Origin: Rhizobium sp. Root483D2
GTDB lineage: Bacteria > Pseudomonadota > Alphaproteobacteria > Rhizobiales > Rhizobiaceae
DNA: 64,000 nucleotides
Direction: 5' to 3'
NCBI RefSeq assembly: GCF_001426685.1
Contig: NZ_LMFB01000041.1
Span: forward strand, 97,537 to 161,536
Positions 37,668 through 47,074 of this stretch are shown in pieces. Position 1 is the stretch's first letter, and each line of letters begins with the position of its first letter. The notes beneath the pieces are model-generated. The model was given only the letters and a program-made list of their open reading frames with translations, made no database searches and was not told where the DNA came from. The position numbers were made by a program, and so were the translations under genes.

Positions 37668-38501
37668 ATGACCGAGAAAGAGCAAGAACCCCAGCGTTTC
37701 AGGACCCTGTTCATTTCCGACGTTCATCTGGGTTCAAAGGCCGCCAAGACCGATTATCTCCTCGATTTCCTGCGTGTGACCGAGGCCGAGACGATCATCC
37801 TTGTCGGCGATATCGTCGATGGATGGCGGCTGAAGCGCAGCTGGTACTGGCCGCAATCGTGCAACGACGTCGTCCAGAAACTGCTGCGCAAGGCGCGCAA
37901 GGGCACCCGCATCATCTACATTCCCGGCAATCACGATGAGTTCATGCGCGATTTTCCAGGCGTGCATTTCGGCGGCATCGAGGTGGCCCAGCGCCACATG
38001 CACGAGGCTGCCGACGGCCGCAAATATCTGGTGCTGCACGGGGACGAATTCGACGTGGTCGTGCGCAATGCCCGCCTTCTCGCCTATCTCGGCGACTGGG
38101 CCTATGACACGGCGATCGTCATCAATATCGGCCTGGCTGCCATCCGCCGCCGTCTTGGAATGCCCTACTGGTCGTTTTCCGCCTGGGCGAAGCTGCAGGT
38201 CAAGCACGCGGTCAACTTCATCGGCGAATTCCAGCGCGTGGTGGCCGACGAGGCCCGCCGCGAAAATGCCGATGGTGTCATCTGCGGCCATATCCATCAT
38301 GCCGTGATGGAAGACATTGGCGGCATCCGCTACATCAATACCGGCGACTGGGTGGAGAGCTGCACGGCGATCGCCGAGCATCATGACGGAACCATGGAGC
38401 TGATTACCTGGCGGGAGCTGAGCAGCGCGCCGGTTACGCGCGAAGACACGACCGAGGTCGAAATCATGATGGCGCGGGCTCTTTCGCAACAGGCGGCCTA
38501 A
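37668..38501 (+). CDS. UDP-2,3-diacylglucosamine diphosphatase-like metallophosphoesterase
   Basis: Calcineurin-like two-metal phosphoesterase (277 aa). Metal-binding motifs are DVHLG (18-22), GDIVDGW (47-53), GNHDE (87-91), LHGDEFD (123-129), and GHIHHA (about 205) with NTGDWVE. The overall pattern is that of LpxH-like enzymes, which split UDP-diacylglucosamine in lipid A synthesis; alphaproteobacteria mostly use LpxI, so this paralogue may have another substrate. The start is the ATG of MTEKEQ after CGAGGC; the longer frame to 37440 overlaps the malic enzyme. It is divergent from the malic enzyme gene. Confidence 0.85.
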   Translation: MTEKEQEPQRFRTLFISDVHLGSKAAKTDYLLDFLRVTEAETIILVGDIVDGWRLKRSWYWPQSCNDVVQKLLRKARKGTRIIYIPGNHDEFMRDFPGVHFGGIEVAQRHMHEAADGRKYLVLHGDEFDVVVRNARLLAYLGDWAYDTAIVINIGLAAIRRRLGMPYWSFSAWAKLQVKHAVNFIGEFQRVVADEARRENADGVICGHIHHAVMEDIGGIRYINTGDWVESCTAIAEHHDGTMELITWRELSSAPVTREDTTEVEIMMARALSQQAA

Positions 38502-38594
38502 AACTGTGGTTGGCAGGCCCTGTAGGGAAAACTAGCGGCTGGCGCTGTTCTCAGCTCGCGTGATAAATCCTGCACGTTACTGTCAGGTCCTTCC

Positions 38595-39797
38595 ATGATT
38601 CCCTTGTCTCCGCCTCCCGTTCGCGAGGAAGCGCCGCGTTATTTCGTGGTGCGGATCGCCTTGCTCTTTTGCGCGCCGCTGGTCGTCAATGGTTTTGCCA
38701 TGCCGTATTTTCCGGTCTGGCTGAGCACGTTGTCGCTGAGCGATTTCGAGATCGGCATCATCCTCGCCGTGCCGATGTTCGTGCGCGTCGTGACGGCGCC
38801 GCTGGTCGGGCTTCTGGCCGACAAAATCGGCGAGCGGGCGCAAGTGCTGATCTGGTCGGCCGTGCTGTCCTTGCTGACGGCACTCGCGCTCTTCGTCTCC
38901 CACAGTTTCTGGTTCGTGCTGATCATCTACGCCGTCCAGGGCGGCGTCTATGCGCCCTATGTGCCGATCGTCGAGGCGATTGCGCTGACCGGCGTGCGGC
39001 GCTGGGGTTTCGATTATGCGACGATGCGCGTCTGGGGCTCCGTCGCCTTCATCGGGGCGACCATGCTGGGCGGGGTGATGATCGGCCTTTACGGCGGCGC
39101 GATGGTGCTGCCTGCCATGGCCGGTGGTTTTCTGCTGATGATTGCGCTGACCTTCATTGCGCCACGCGTCGGCAAGCCGCGCCGTCCGTCCACCCTGACG
39201 ACGCTCACGGAGCCGCCACCCAAGGCGCTGCGCAAACTGGATCTGCAGCTGCTTTTGATCGGCGTGACGCTGGTCAACGGCAGCCATGCGATGCTGTTTG
39301 CCTTTTCGGCGATCTATTGGCAGCATATCGGCTTTACCGGCACCGAAATCGGTCTTCTCTGGAGTGCGGGGGTTGCCGCTGAAGTTGCGATGTTCTTCTG
39401 CGCGAGAATGATCATCCGGCGGTTCAGCCTGTGGACGATGATCTTTTCAGGCTGCCTCCTTGCCGTCGTACGCTGGATCATCTTTCCGATGGATCTCGGC
39501 TTCTGGGGCTATTTCGCCCTCCAATGCTTCCACGCCTTCACCTATGCAATCATGCATACGGGGATGCAGAATATCCTGGTGCAGCGCGTTCCGGAGGAAC
39601 AGGAATCCTCGGCGCAGGGGCTGTACTTCTTTTATACCGGCATCTTCACGGCGATCTTCACGTTCACTTCCGGCTATTTCTACACCTGGTTTGGCGTGCA
39701 CGGCTTCTACTCGATGTCGGTCGTTGCCTTTATCGGCTGCTGTTCTGCCTTTGCCGCCTGGGTTCTTCAGCCCCAGAGAGCGGGACGAGGCGGGTAG
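38595..39797 (+). CDS. Major facilitator superfamily transporter (MFS_1-like)
   Basis: Twelve-helix membrane transporter (400 aa) close to the HcaT/3-phenylpropionate type (MFS_1_like). Visible features are PYFPVWLSTLSLSDFEIG, the loop motif GLLADKIGERAQ, and the C-half LFAFSAIYWQHIGFTGTEIGLLWSAG. Long hydrophobic helices run throughout. Substrate is unknown. Its last 31 bases overlap the 3' end of the convergent epimerase-like gene, so both transcripts share an antisense end. Confidence 0.88.
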   Translation: MIPLSPPPVREEAPRYFVVRIALLFCAPLVVNGFAMPYFPVWLSTLSLSDFEIGIILAVPMFVRVVTAPLVGLLADKIGERAQVLIWSAVLSLLTALALFVSHSFWFVLIIYAVQGGVYAPYVPIVEAIALTGVRRWGFDYATMRVWGSVAFIGATMLGGVMIGLYGGAMVLPAMAGGFLLMIALTFIAPRVGKPRRPSTLTTLTEPPPKALRKLDLQLLLIGVTLVNGSHAMLFAFSAIYWQHIGFTGTEIGLLWSAGVAAEVAMFFCARMIIRRFSLWTMIFSGCLLAVVRWIIFPMDLGFWGYFALQCFHAFTYAIMHTGMQNILVQRVPEEQESSAQGLYFFYTGIFTAIFTFTSGYFYTWFGVHGFYSMSVVAFIGCCSAFAAWVLQPQRAGRGG

Positions 39798-40750
39798 ACC
39801 AGCGATCCCTCGTAGTGCAGGCCGGGCTCGCGGTCACGGGCGAGAAGCAGCGGACCGTCGAGATCGACGAACTCGGCGCCCTCAGCCAAAAGCACCGCCG
39901 GCGCCATGCCGAGCGACGTGCCGACCATGCAGCCAACCATGATTTTCAGGTTGAGTGCCCGCGCCGCATCGCGCATGCGCAGCGCCTCGGTCAGGCCGCC
40001 GGTCTTGTCGAGCTTGATATTGACGGCGTCATAAAGCCCTGCAAGCTTCGGCAGGTCCTCGGTCTTGTGGACGCTTTCATCAGCGCAGACCGGGACGGGG
40101 CGGCTGATGGAGGCGAGCGGCGCATCGTGTCCTGCGGGAAGCGGCTGCTCGATCAAGGATACTCCCGATTCGGCGCAGACGGCGAAGTGATAGGCGAGGT
40201 TGGTTTCCGTCCAGCCTTCATTGGCATCGAGAATAATGGCGCTATCTGGGGCCGCCGCCCGCACGGCGCGGATCCGCGAGGCATCGTCGGCCGTTCCGAC
40301 CTTGACCTTTAAGAGCGCCCGGTGCGCATAATGTGCGGTCTGTGCCGCCATGGCCTCGGGCTCACCGAGCGAAATCGTATAGGCGGTGGTCAGCGGGCGG
40401 GGCTCAGCAAGTCCGGCAAGCGTGAAGACGGGAATCCCGGCTTTTTTCGCTTCCAGATCCCAAAGCGCGCAATCGACGGCATTGCGCGCCGCACCGGCTT
40501 GCATGATCTGCCGCAACTCCCCGCGGCCGATGCCAGCCTCGATCTGCGGGCGCATCGCTTCGATTGCCGCCAGAACGCTGTCAATGGTTTCACCGTAGCG
40601 CCCATAGGGCACGCATTCGCCGATGCCAGAAAATCCGCCGTCGGAAACGTGGCAGGTCACCACGGAGGCGGTGGTCTTGCTGCCGCGCGAAATCGTGAAA
40701 CTGCCTGAGATCGGAAAGTGTTCGGCAGTGGTTTTCATCTGGCGGGTCAT
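39767..40750 (-). CDS. Dipeptide epimerase / N-acyl amino acid racemase-like (enolase superfamily)
   Basis: Enolase-superfamily member of the muconate-lactonizing subgroup (327 aa). LLKVKVG has the K-x-K catalytic base, DANEGWTE the first metal ligand, IEQPLPAG the second, ADESVH the third, and NIKLDKTGG the second-side lysine. Sequence resembles DgcA-type N-acetyl-D-Glu racemases and L-Ala-D/L-Glu epimerases, which recycle peptidoglycan peptides or osmolytes. The start MTRQMKTT follows AGGAGAACGCC. The partner DgcN was not seen. It is convergent with the MFS gene, which could move the substrate, though that is only a suggestion. Confidence 0.85.
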   Translation of the reverse strand: MTRQMKTTAEHFPISGSFTISRGSKTTASVVTCHVSDGGFSGIGECVPYGRYGETIDSVLAAIEAMRPQIEAGIGRGELRQIMQAGAARNAVDCALWDLEAKKAGIPVFTLAGLAEPRPLTTAYTISLGEPEAMAAQTAHYAHRALLKVKVGTADDASRIRAVRAAAPDSAIILDANEGWTETNLAYHFAVCAESGVSLIEQPLPAGHDAPLASISRPVPVCADESVHKTEDLPKLAGLYDAVNIKLDKTGGLTEALRMRDAARALNLKIMVGCMVGTSLGMAPAVLLAEGAEFVDLDGPLLLARDREPGLHYEGSLVYPPRPALWG

Positions 40751-40860
40751 GGCGTTCTCCTGTGTCTTCCATGGCGCAGCTGGCAACCGTTTGGTACGGA
40801 AACGTTTCAATCGGTGACAGACCGGGTTCTAGCGGCTATGAGTCGCTGACGTTTTATCAA

Positions 40861-42033
40861 ATGCAGCCATCTCCGGAAGACCTAACACACGTGACGCGTT
40901 CCCAACTGAAAACCGATACCGACGTCGAGCTCGCAGAAGCTGACGATGGCAGCACCCGGGCCTATCGGTTTAGCGGCGATTGGCGCAGCGTCTCCATTCA
41001 CCTGGCGACGCCGAAGCTGGATGCGTTCGCGGCCAAGGGCGGCGAGGCGGGCGAGGTGGATCTGAGCGGCGTCACCGCGATGGACACGGCCGGCGCCTGG
41101 GTCATCCGCCGCTTCATGACGCAGATCGGCGACGTGAAGCTCACCAGCGACAAGCCGCGCTATATCGAACTCCTGAGCGCCTTGCCGGAAGCGCTGCCCG
41201 AGCCGGCCGAAGACGGCAAGAGCGCCAGATCACTGTTTGTCCGCATCTTTACCCCGGTCGGTAATTCGGTCGTCTCCGCCTGGGAAGACACCGTTGCCGC
41301 GATGTTCATTCTCGGGTCGGCGGTGCGCGGTGCGCAATTGAAGCTTGGCCGCCAGAGCGGAGTGTCGCCGGCGGCCATTATCAACCAGATCGATCGCATG
41401 GGTGTCCAGGCGGTGCCGATCATCCTGTTGATGTCGTTTCTGATCGGCGCGATCATTGCCCAGCAGGGGGCGTTCCAGCTGCGCTATTTCGGCGCCGAAC
41501 TCTTTGTCGTCGATCTCGTCGGCATCCTGCAGCTGCGTGAAATCGGCGTTTTGCTCACCGCCATCATGATCGCCGGCCGTTCCGGCAGCGCGATCACGGC
41601 CGAAATCGGCTCGATGAAGATGCGCGAGGAAATCGATGCGCTGAAAGTGATGGGACTGAGCCCGATCGGCGTCCTGGTATTTCCAAGGCTGGTGGCGCTG
41701 ACCGTGGCGCTGCCGCTGTTGACGATCATCGCCAATTTTTCTGCGCTCACGGGTGCTGCCGTGGTGACCTGGAGCTATTCCGGCATCACGTTTTCCACCT
41801 TTTTGGCGCGCCTTCAGGAAGCAGTCGATTTTTCCTCTGTCCTGGCCGGCATGATCAAGGCGCCCTTCATGGCGCTGATCATCGGCGTGGTTGCCGCCGT
41901 TGAAGGCTTGAAGGTCGGCGGCAGCGCCGAATCGCTTGGCAAGCACGTGACCCAGTCGGTGGTGAAGTCGATCTTCGTGGTCATTCTCGTCGATGGCCTG
42001 TTTGCGATCTTCTATGCGGCGATCAATTTCTGA
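40861..42033 (+). CDS. Mla-type ABC transporter permease with N-terminal STAS domain
   Basis: Permease of an MCE-system lipid transporter (390 aa). An N-terminal STAS-like domain (VDLSGVTAMDTAGAWVIRRF, about 50-110) is fused to the MlaE domain, whose signature runs LREIGVLLTAIMIAGRSGSA then AEIGSMKMREEIDALKVMG, followed by several membrane helices. The ATG of MQPSPED is preferred; the open frame continues to 40762 without a ribosome site. Its stop overlaps the ATPase start in TGATG, so the two are translationally coupled. Confidence 0.9.
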   Translation: MQPSPEDLTHVTRSQLKTDTDVELAEADDGSTRAYRFSGDWRSVSIHLATPKLDAFAAKGGEAGEVDLSGVTAMDTAGAWVIRRFMTQIGDVKLTSDKPRYIELLSALPEALPEPAEDGKSARSLFVRIFTPVGNSVVSAWEDTVAAMFILGSAVRGAQLKLGRQSGVSPAAIINQIDRMGVQAVPIILLMSFLIGAIIAQQGAFQLRYFGAELFVVDLVGILQLREIGVLLTAIMIAGRSGSAITAEIGSMKMREEIDALKVMGLSPIGVLVFPRLVALTVALPLLTIIANFSALTGAAVVTWSYSGITFSTFLARLQEAVDFSSVLAGMIKAPFMALIIGVVAAVEGLKVGGSAESLGKHVTQSVVKSIFVVILVDGLFAIFYAAINF

Positions 42034-42884
42034 TGGGAGAGGTTTTGCCGGTGGATGTAGAGGACGAGATGACAGACGACGCGGTGAAACAGCCGGGTGA
42101 AGACGGCACGGAAGTCATCCTGTCGGTAAAGGACCTGACCGTCGGTTTCGGCTCCAATATCGTTCTCGACAAGCTGAACCTGGATATCTATCGCGGCGAA
42201 ATTCTCGGTTTCGTCGGGGCGTCGGGCACCGGCAAATCGGTACTGATGCGCACGGTTCTGCGGCTTTTGCCGCGCCGGTCCGGCTCGATCAAGATTCTCG
42301 GCGTCGAATATGATGCCGTCAGCGAGGAGGAACGCATGGAGCTCGACATGCGCCTGGGCGTGCTGTTCCAGCACGGCGCGCTGTTTTCCTCCCTGACGGT
42401 CAAGGAAAACATCCAGGTGCCGATGCGGGAATATCTCAACCTGCCGCAGGAGCTGATGGACGAGCTGGCCCGGTTGAAGATCGATATGGTGGGCCTCGCG
42501 CCGGAAGCGGCCGACAAGTTTCCATCCGAACTTTCCGGCGGCATGATCAAGCGCGCGGCTCTAGCACGCGCTTTGGCACTCGATCCCGACCTTGTCTTCC
42601 TCGATGAACCGACCTCCGGGCTCGACCCGATCGGGGCGGCGGAGTTCGATAATCTGATCGCCAAACTGCGCGACACCCTGGGATTGACCGTGTATATGGT
42701 GACTCACGACCTCGACAGCCTGTTTTCGGTCTGCGACCGGATTGCGGTGCTCGGCAAGAAGAAGGTTCTGGTCGAAGGCACGATCGAGGACATGCTGGCC
42801 TGCGACGACGAGTGGGTGACCTCCTACTTCCAGGGCAAGCGCGCGCGTTCGATCGTGCGCGACGATGACACGAAAGCCTCCTGA
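42033..42884 (+). CDS. Mla-type ABC transporter ATP-binding protein
   Basis: ATPase of the lipid transporter (283 aa). Walker A is GASGTGKSVLMRT, the Q-loop LFQHGALFSSLTV, the signature LSGGMIKRAALARAL, Walker B LVFLDEPTSGLDP and the H-loop MVTHDL. The start overlaps the permease stop codon; a later ATG (MTDDAVKQ) is also possible. It powers lipid movement between inner and outer membranes with the permease and MCE protein next to it. Confidence 0.94.
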   Translation: MGEVLPVDVEDEMTDDAVKQPGEDGTEVILSVKDLTVGFGSNIVLDKLNLDIYRGEILGFVGASGTGKSVLMRTVLRLLPRRSGSIKILGVEYDAVSEEERMELDMRLGVLFQHGALFSSLTVKENIQVPMREYLNLPQELMDELARLKIDMVGLAPEAADKFPSELSGGMIKRAALARALALDPDLVFLDEPTSGLDPIGAAEFDNLIAKLRDTLGLTVYMVTHDLDSLFSVCDRIAVLGKKKVLVEGTIEDMLACDDEWVTSYFQGKRARSIVRDDDTKAS

Positions 42885-42977
42885 CAGCGCTGCATGACAG
42901 GAACGACGAATTGAAGCCGACTGATTAATTGAAGCAAGGAGCCGCGTTGGCGGCGTCCCCCAAGGGTACCGGTAGCA

Positions 42978-44348
42978 ATGGAAACAAAAGCCAATTACGC
43001 CATCGTCGGATTTTTCACCGTCGCGGTCATCTTCGCGGCCTTCGGCTTTGTCTACTGGATGTCCCAATATGGCAGAAGCGGCGAAATGGCTGAGCTTGTC
43101 ATCAGCATTCCTGGCTCGGCCAACGGCTTGAGCGTCGGATCACCGGTGCGCTTCAACGGTATTCCCGTCGGTTCGGTGCGCAGCCTTGCCATCAATTCCA
43201 ACGATCCGCGCTATTCCGTTGCCGTGACCGAGGTGTCGGCCGATGCGCCGGTGCTGAAATCGACCACGGCAACCCTGGAAATCCAGGGTCTGACAGGGGC
43301 TGCCTATATCGAGCTCAGCGGCGGCAACAAGGGTGACGAGAATATCCTGCGCAAGGCGCTGGACACCGGCACATCCGCACAGCTGACCGCCGACCAGTCC
43401 AGCGTCACCAGCCTTCTGGCCACCGCCGACAAAATCCTCGACCGTGCCAATGACGCGATCGGCGACATCCAGGGCTTCGTCAAGGATGTGCGCGGGCCGT
43501 TGACCAATACGATCTCCAATGCCGACCGTTTCACCCGGTCGCTGGCCGACAATTCGGAAGGCATCGACAAATTCCTGGAAAGCGTCAGCGCGCTATCGAC
43601 CTCGATCACGTCAGCGGCGAGCAAGCTCGATTCCACCCTGTCTGCCGCCGATACGCTGGTCAAATCGGTTGATCCAAGGAAGATCGACAATATCGTCGCC
43701 AATGTTGAGAAGATGAGCAACGACCTGAGCGCTGCTTCCTCCGGCGTGGCCGATACCATCGCCTCGTTCAAGAAGACGGCCGATACCTATGAACGGTTTG
43801 GCGAAAAGGCGACGGCATCGCTCGATCGTGTCGATCTGCTGATTGCCTCCATCGACACGCAGAAGGTCTCCGGCGTCGTCAACGATGTCTCAGCGGCCAG
43901 CGCCGATGCCCGCAAGGCGGTTGCGTCGGTGGCGGATTTTGCCGAGAGCATCAAGGGCCGCCAGAACGATATCGACCAGACGATCACCGATGTCACGCAG
44001 ATGGCCAACAAGCTGAATGCCGCGTCGAGCCGCGTCGATGGTATCCTGGTCAAGCTCGACGGCTTCCTGGGCGATGCCGATGCGCCGTCACTGTCAGCGG
44101 ACGCCCGCGCGACGCTTCAGTCCTTCCGCAAGGTTGCCGACAATCTGAATGCGCAGATCGGTCCGATCGCGGAAAACCTCAAGCGTTTCTCGGGGTCTGG
44201 CCTGCGCGATATCGAAGCACTGGTCAGCGATACCCGCCGGACCGTCAATTCGCTCGATACGACGATTTCGACCTTCGACAAGAATCCGCAGCGGCTGCTG
44301 TTCGGAGGCGAAACGGTCAAGCAATATGACGGACGCACGCGGCGCTGA
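42978..44348 (+). CDS. MlaD/MCE-domain substrate-binding protein
   Basis: Inner-membrane-anchored MCE protein (456 aa) that forms the periplasmic lipid channel. One N-terminal transmembrane helix (ANYAIVGFFTVAVIFAAFGF), then the MCE domain (VRFNGIPVGSVRSLAI and ATLEIQGLTGAAYIEL, about 40-120), then a long helical region of repeated Asp/Ala/Ser-rich segments. Length is greater than E. coli MlaD and similar to rhizobial homologues. It follows the ATPase gene by 93 bp. A terminator-like hairpin follows, before the lipoprotein gene. Confidence 0.93.
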   Translation: METKANYAIVGFFTVAVIFAAFGFVYWMSQYGRSGEMAELVISIPGSANGLSVGSPVRFNGIPVGSVRSLAINSNDPRYSVAVTEVSADAPVLKSTTATLEIQGLTGAAYIELSGGNKGDENILRKALDTGTSAQLTADQSSVTSLLATADKILDRANDAIGDIQGFVKDVRGPLTNTISNADRFTRSLADNSEGIDKFLESVSALSTSITSAASKLDSTLSAADTLVKSVDPRKIDNIVANVEKMSNDLSAASSGVADTIASFKKTADTYERFGEKATASLDRVDLLIASIDTQKVSGVVNDVSAASADARKAVASVADFAESIKGRQNDIDQTITDVTQMANKLNAASSRVDGILVKLDGFLGDADAPSLSADARATLQSFRKVADNLNAQIGPIAENLKRFSGSGLRDIEALVSDTRRTVNSLDTTISTFDKNPQRLLFGGETVKQYDGRTRR

Positions 44349-44440
44349 TTCGAGCATAACGGCAATCATCGGGACGGGAAATTGGCGCTGAGACCACCAG
44401 CGAACAGCGCTTTGCTTCCATCGACGTGACGTTTGCGTGG

Positions 44441-44467
44441 CAAGGCTGCACGCCTTGGCGGTTTTTT
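44441..44467 (+). terminator. Terminator-like hairpin after the MCE gene
   Basis: CAAGGC and GCCTTG form a 6-bp stem with 5-nt loop, and a TTTTTT tract lies a few bases later. It separates the MCE gene from the lipoprotein gene. Confidence 0.6.
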
Positions 44468-44559
44468 AACCTATCCGCAGCGGTTTCACTGCTTTTTTGG
44501 CTTGTTTTGACCGGATCAGCCTCTACGTTGCTGCTGATTGGCGAAGGATAGTGTTTGCA

Positions 44560-45174
44560 ATGAATTTTCCCGGTATGTCGTTTGGTCGTAAGGCAGGTTT
44601 GATCCGGGCCTGTTCTGCACTCCTTCTTGCCGCCACGCTTTCCGCCTGTGCCGGCAAGGCCAATAACGACACCTATAGCCTGTCCGCTTCCCCCGTTGTC
44701 GAAGGGCCTTCTTCGAGCAAAAAGCAGATCCTTGTTCCCGAGCCGACGGCGCTGAAGGCACTGGATAGCGACCAGGTGGTGATCCGGCTGTCGGGTTCGG
44801 AAATCCAGTATCTGGCCAAATCGCAGTGGAGCGACCGCTTGCCGAAAATGGTGCAGGCGAAGCTGGTGCAGGCCTTTGAGAATACCGGCAAGATTGGCGG
44901 CGTCGGCAAGCCGGGCGAGGGACTCGCCATCGACTATCAGGTGATCACCGAAATCCGCTCGTTCGAAATATCGACGGCTGGCTCCGATACCGCCGTCGTG
45001 GAAATTTTCGCCAAGATCCTCAATGATCGCACCGGCACTGTCGGGGCACAAAAGGCATTTCGCGCTACCGTTCCGGTGCGCGGGAGCGGAGCGCCGGCAT
45101 TCGTCGCGGGTCTTGACGGTGCATTTGCACAGGTTGCCGGCGAGATTGTCCGCTGGACGCTGAAAGCGATCTGA
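44560..45174 (+). CDS. ABC-type transport auxiliary lipoprotein (PqiC/DUF330 family)
   Basis: Outer-membrane-type lipoprotein (204 aa) with lipobox LSAC after a signal peptide. The mature part has the PqiC-like fold: YSLSASPVV, then WSDRLPKMVQAKLVQAFE and LAIDYQVITEIRSFEIS. Partners of MCE systems (PqiC, LetAB type) receive lipid at the outer membrane. The start is the ATG of MNFPGMS. It follows the MCE gene after a terminator-like hairpin, so it may have its own promoter as well. Confidence 0.88.
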   Translation: MNFPGMSFGRKAGLIRACSALLLAATLSACAGKANNDTYSLSASPVVEGPSSSKKQILVPEPTALKALDSDQVVIRLSGSEIQYLAKSQWSDRLPKMVQAKLVQAFENTGKIGGVGKPGEGLAIDYQVITEIRSFEISTAGSDTAVVEIFAKILNDRTGTVGAQKAFRATVPVRGSGAPAFVAGLDGAFAQVAGEIVRWTLKAI

Positions 45175-45204
45175 TCGGACAAGAACCCGATCAGGTAACC
45201 GGGA

Positions 45205-45468
45205 TCAAGCCACCACGATCCGGTTGACGGTTTCCGCAACGCCTTCTACTGAGTTTGCGGCTTCTTCTGCCCGCTCCACCTCTTCGATGGTCGCTACCGT
45301 GCCGTTGAGCACGATCGTGTTTCCCTTCGAGACCACCGAAATATCCGATGCGTCCAGTCCGTCCACGGTGGCCAGGCAATTGGCGACCCGCGTTTCGAGA
45401 TCCGCCTCATCGCCCTCGATCAGCTCTTCGGGCGTTTTGCCGTAGAATGTGCGCTCTTTGAAAACCAT
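45205..45468 (-). CDS. BON-domain protein
   Basis: Small cytosolic-looking protein (87 aa) made of one BON domain: LETRVANCLATVDGLDASDISVV, then GNTIVLNGTVATIEEVERAEEAANSV and VAETVNRIVV, typical of the phospholipid-binding BON fold. No signal peptide is visible, which is unusual for OsmY-type BON proteins. The start is the ATG of MVFKERT; a longer frame to 45510 has weaker support. It is convergent with the lipoprotein gene. Confidence 0.8.
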   Translation of the reverse strand: MVFKERTFYGKTPEELIEGDEADLETRVANCLATVDGLDASDISVVSKGNTIVLNGTVATIEEVERAEEAANSVEGVAETVNRIVVA

Positions 45469-45624
45469 GGCTTTGTGCTCCGATGCGGTTATGCGCGGAT
45501 AACGCGGCATTGAGCCTTTTGTTCAGCCCTGTTCCATTCGAAACAGCGCAGATAAGCGGCGCGTGAGACTGTTGGATCACTGGATGAGACGAACTCATCA
45601 GGAACCAACAGAGGAGATTTCAGC

Positions 45625-45879
45625 ATGCGCAAGTTCATTCTTTCCGCCGCCGTCGCAGTCATTGCCGCCATCTCGTTTGCCGCACCGTCGCAGGCCGGCG
45701 GACATCACCATCACGGCCGTCACCATGGCGGATTCTCCATCGGCTTCTACAACACGGGCTATTATGGCGATGGATATTATGGCGGCGGCTACTATCAGCC
45801 ATCCTGCTACACCAAGAAGGTGAAGCGCTGGGACCGCTGGGGTAACCTGCATATCCGCCGCATCAAGATCTGCGACTGA
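45625..45879 (+). CDS. Secreted His/Tyr/Gly-rich small protein
   Basis: Not a named family that I recognise. The 84-residue product has a signal peptide (cleavage near PSQAGG), then a metal-binding-looking tract GGHHHHGRHHGGF, a Tyr/Gly repeat (YYGDGYYGGGYY), and a short conserved-looking C-terminus with two cysteines. Such proteins are common in rhizobia, usually uncharacterised. A strong ribosome site (GAGGAG) precedes the ATG. A terminator follows. Confidence 0.75.
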   Translation: MRKFILSAAVAVIAAISFAAPSQAGGHHHHGRHHGGFSIGFYNTGYYGDGYYGGGYYQPSCYTKKVKRWDRWGNLHIRRIKICD

Positions 45880-45900
45880 TACGCACTCTTCAGGCAACAA

Positions 45901-45932
45901 AAATCCGGCCGTTGACAGCGGCCGGATTTTTG
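45901..45932. terminator. Bidirectional terminator between the small secreted protein and hemF
   Basis: AAATCCGGCC pairs perfectly with GGCCGGATTT over a 9-nt loop; A and T tracts flank both sides, so it works for both convergent genes. Confidence 0.85.
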
Positions 45933-45948
45933 CGTCAGGCATCACTTC

Positions 45949-46860
45949 TCAGGGCCAGCGAACCACGGGCGGCAGCGAGGACAGGATCGAATCGACATTG
46001 CCGCCGGTTTTCAGGCCGAAGATCGTGCCGCGATCGTAGAGCAGGTTGAATTCGACATAGCGGCCACGGCGCACCAGCTGCTCGTCGCGATCTTCCTCGG
46101 TCCAAGGCCTGTTGAAATTGGCGCGCACGATCTTGGGATAGATCAGGCTGAACGCCTTGCCGACATCCTGGGTGAAGGCGAAGTCGGCCTCCCAGCCGCC
46201 TTTTTCCTCGCCGGAATGCAGCCAGTCGAAGAAGATGCCGCCGATGCCGCGGGATTCGTTGCGGTGTTTCAGGAAGAAATACTCGTCGCACCAATCCTTG
46301 AAGCGCGGGTAATCGGCAACGGCGTGGCGCCGGCAGGCGATCTCCATACCGCGATGAAACAGCATCGTATCCGGATCGGTCTGCGTGCGGCGGCTGTCGA
46401 GCACCGGCGTGAGATCGGCGCCGCCGCCAAACCAGTGGCTGGTGGTGACGACCATGCGGGTGTTCATGTGCACGGCGGGCACGTTCGGATTGACCGGATG
46501 GGCAATCAGCGAAATGCCGGACGCCCAGAAGGTCGGGTCTTCCTCGGCGCCGGGGATCTGGCTGCGGAATTCCGGCGAGAACTCGCCGTGGACGGTGGAT
46601 GTGTGAACGCCGACCTTTTCAAAAACCCGGCCGTCCATCATCGACATGCGGCCGCCGCCGCCGGCACCCTTGTCGCGCAGCCAGTCCTTGCCGATGAAGC
46701 GCCCCGGCTCGCGGTCGGACAAGGGGCCTGCCAGTTCGTCCTCGATGGTCTCGAACGCGGCGCAGATGCTGTCGCGCAAGGATTGAAACCAAGCCGTTGC
46801 TCTCGCCTTCTTGTCTTCGATATCCGCAGGCAATCCTTGCGGCAGGTTGGGTCGTTCCAT
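45949..46860 (-). CDS. hemF: Oxygen-dependent coproporphyrinogen III oxidase
   Basis: Haem biosynthesis: oxidative decarboxylation of coproporphyrinogen III to protoporphyrinogen IX using oxygen. The 303-residue protein shows the family hallmark [22 protein letters not shown] and [14 protein letters not shown] ending ([21 protein letters not shown]). The start is the ATG of MERPNLPQG. The gene is convergent with the small secreted protein and shares its terminator. An anaerobic HemN is presumably elsewhere. Confidence 0.97.
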   Translation of the reverse strand: MERPNLPQGLPADIEDKKARATAWFQSLRDSICAAFETIEDELAGPLSDREPGRFIGKDWLRDKGAGGGGRMSMMDGRVFEKVGVHTSTVHGEFSPEFRSQIPGAEEDPTFWASGISLIAHPVNPNVPAVHMNTRMVVTTSHWFGGGADLTPVLDSRRTQTDPDTMLFHRGMEIACRRHAVADYPRFKDWCDEYFFLKHRNESRGIGGIFFDWLHSGEEKGGWEADFAFTQDVGKAFSLIYPKIVRANFNRPWTEEDRDEQLVRRGRYVEFNLLYDRGTIFGLKTGGNVDSILSSLPPVVRWP

Positions 46861-47074
46861 GAAAGTAATCCTGTTTGGCGTGGCCTGAAGCGGCAACAAA
46901 GCGCGCCGATTCGCATCTTGGCCGACAGTTCAGATTTTTGCCACAGCTGGCAACGGCGCAGGGCGCGAACCGGTCAGTGTGCCGCAGGGGCCGACCCTTT
47001 GATTCGGACTCGCAAAACCCGGAATATTTCCCTATCTTCAACAGGCGAGTTCGACTGGCGAAAGGTAGGAGCTC

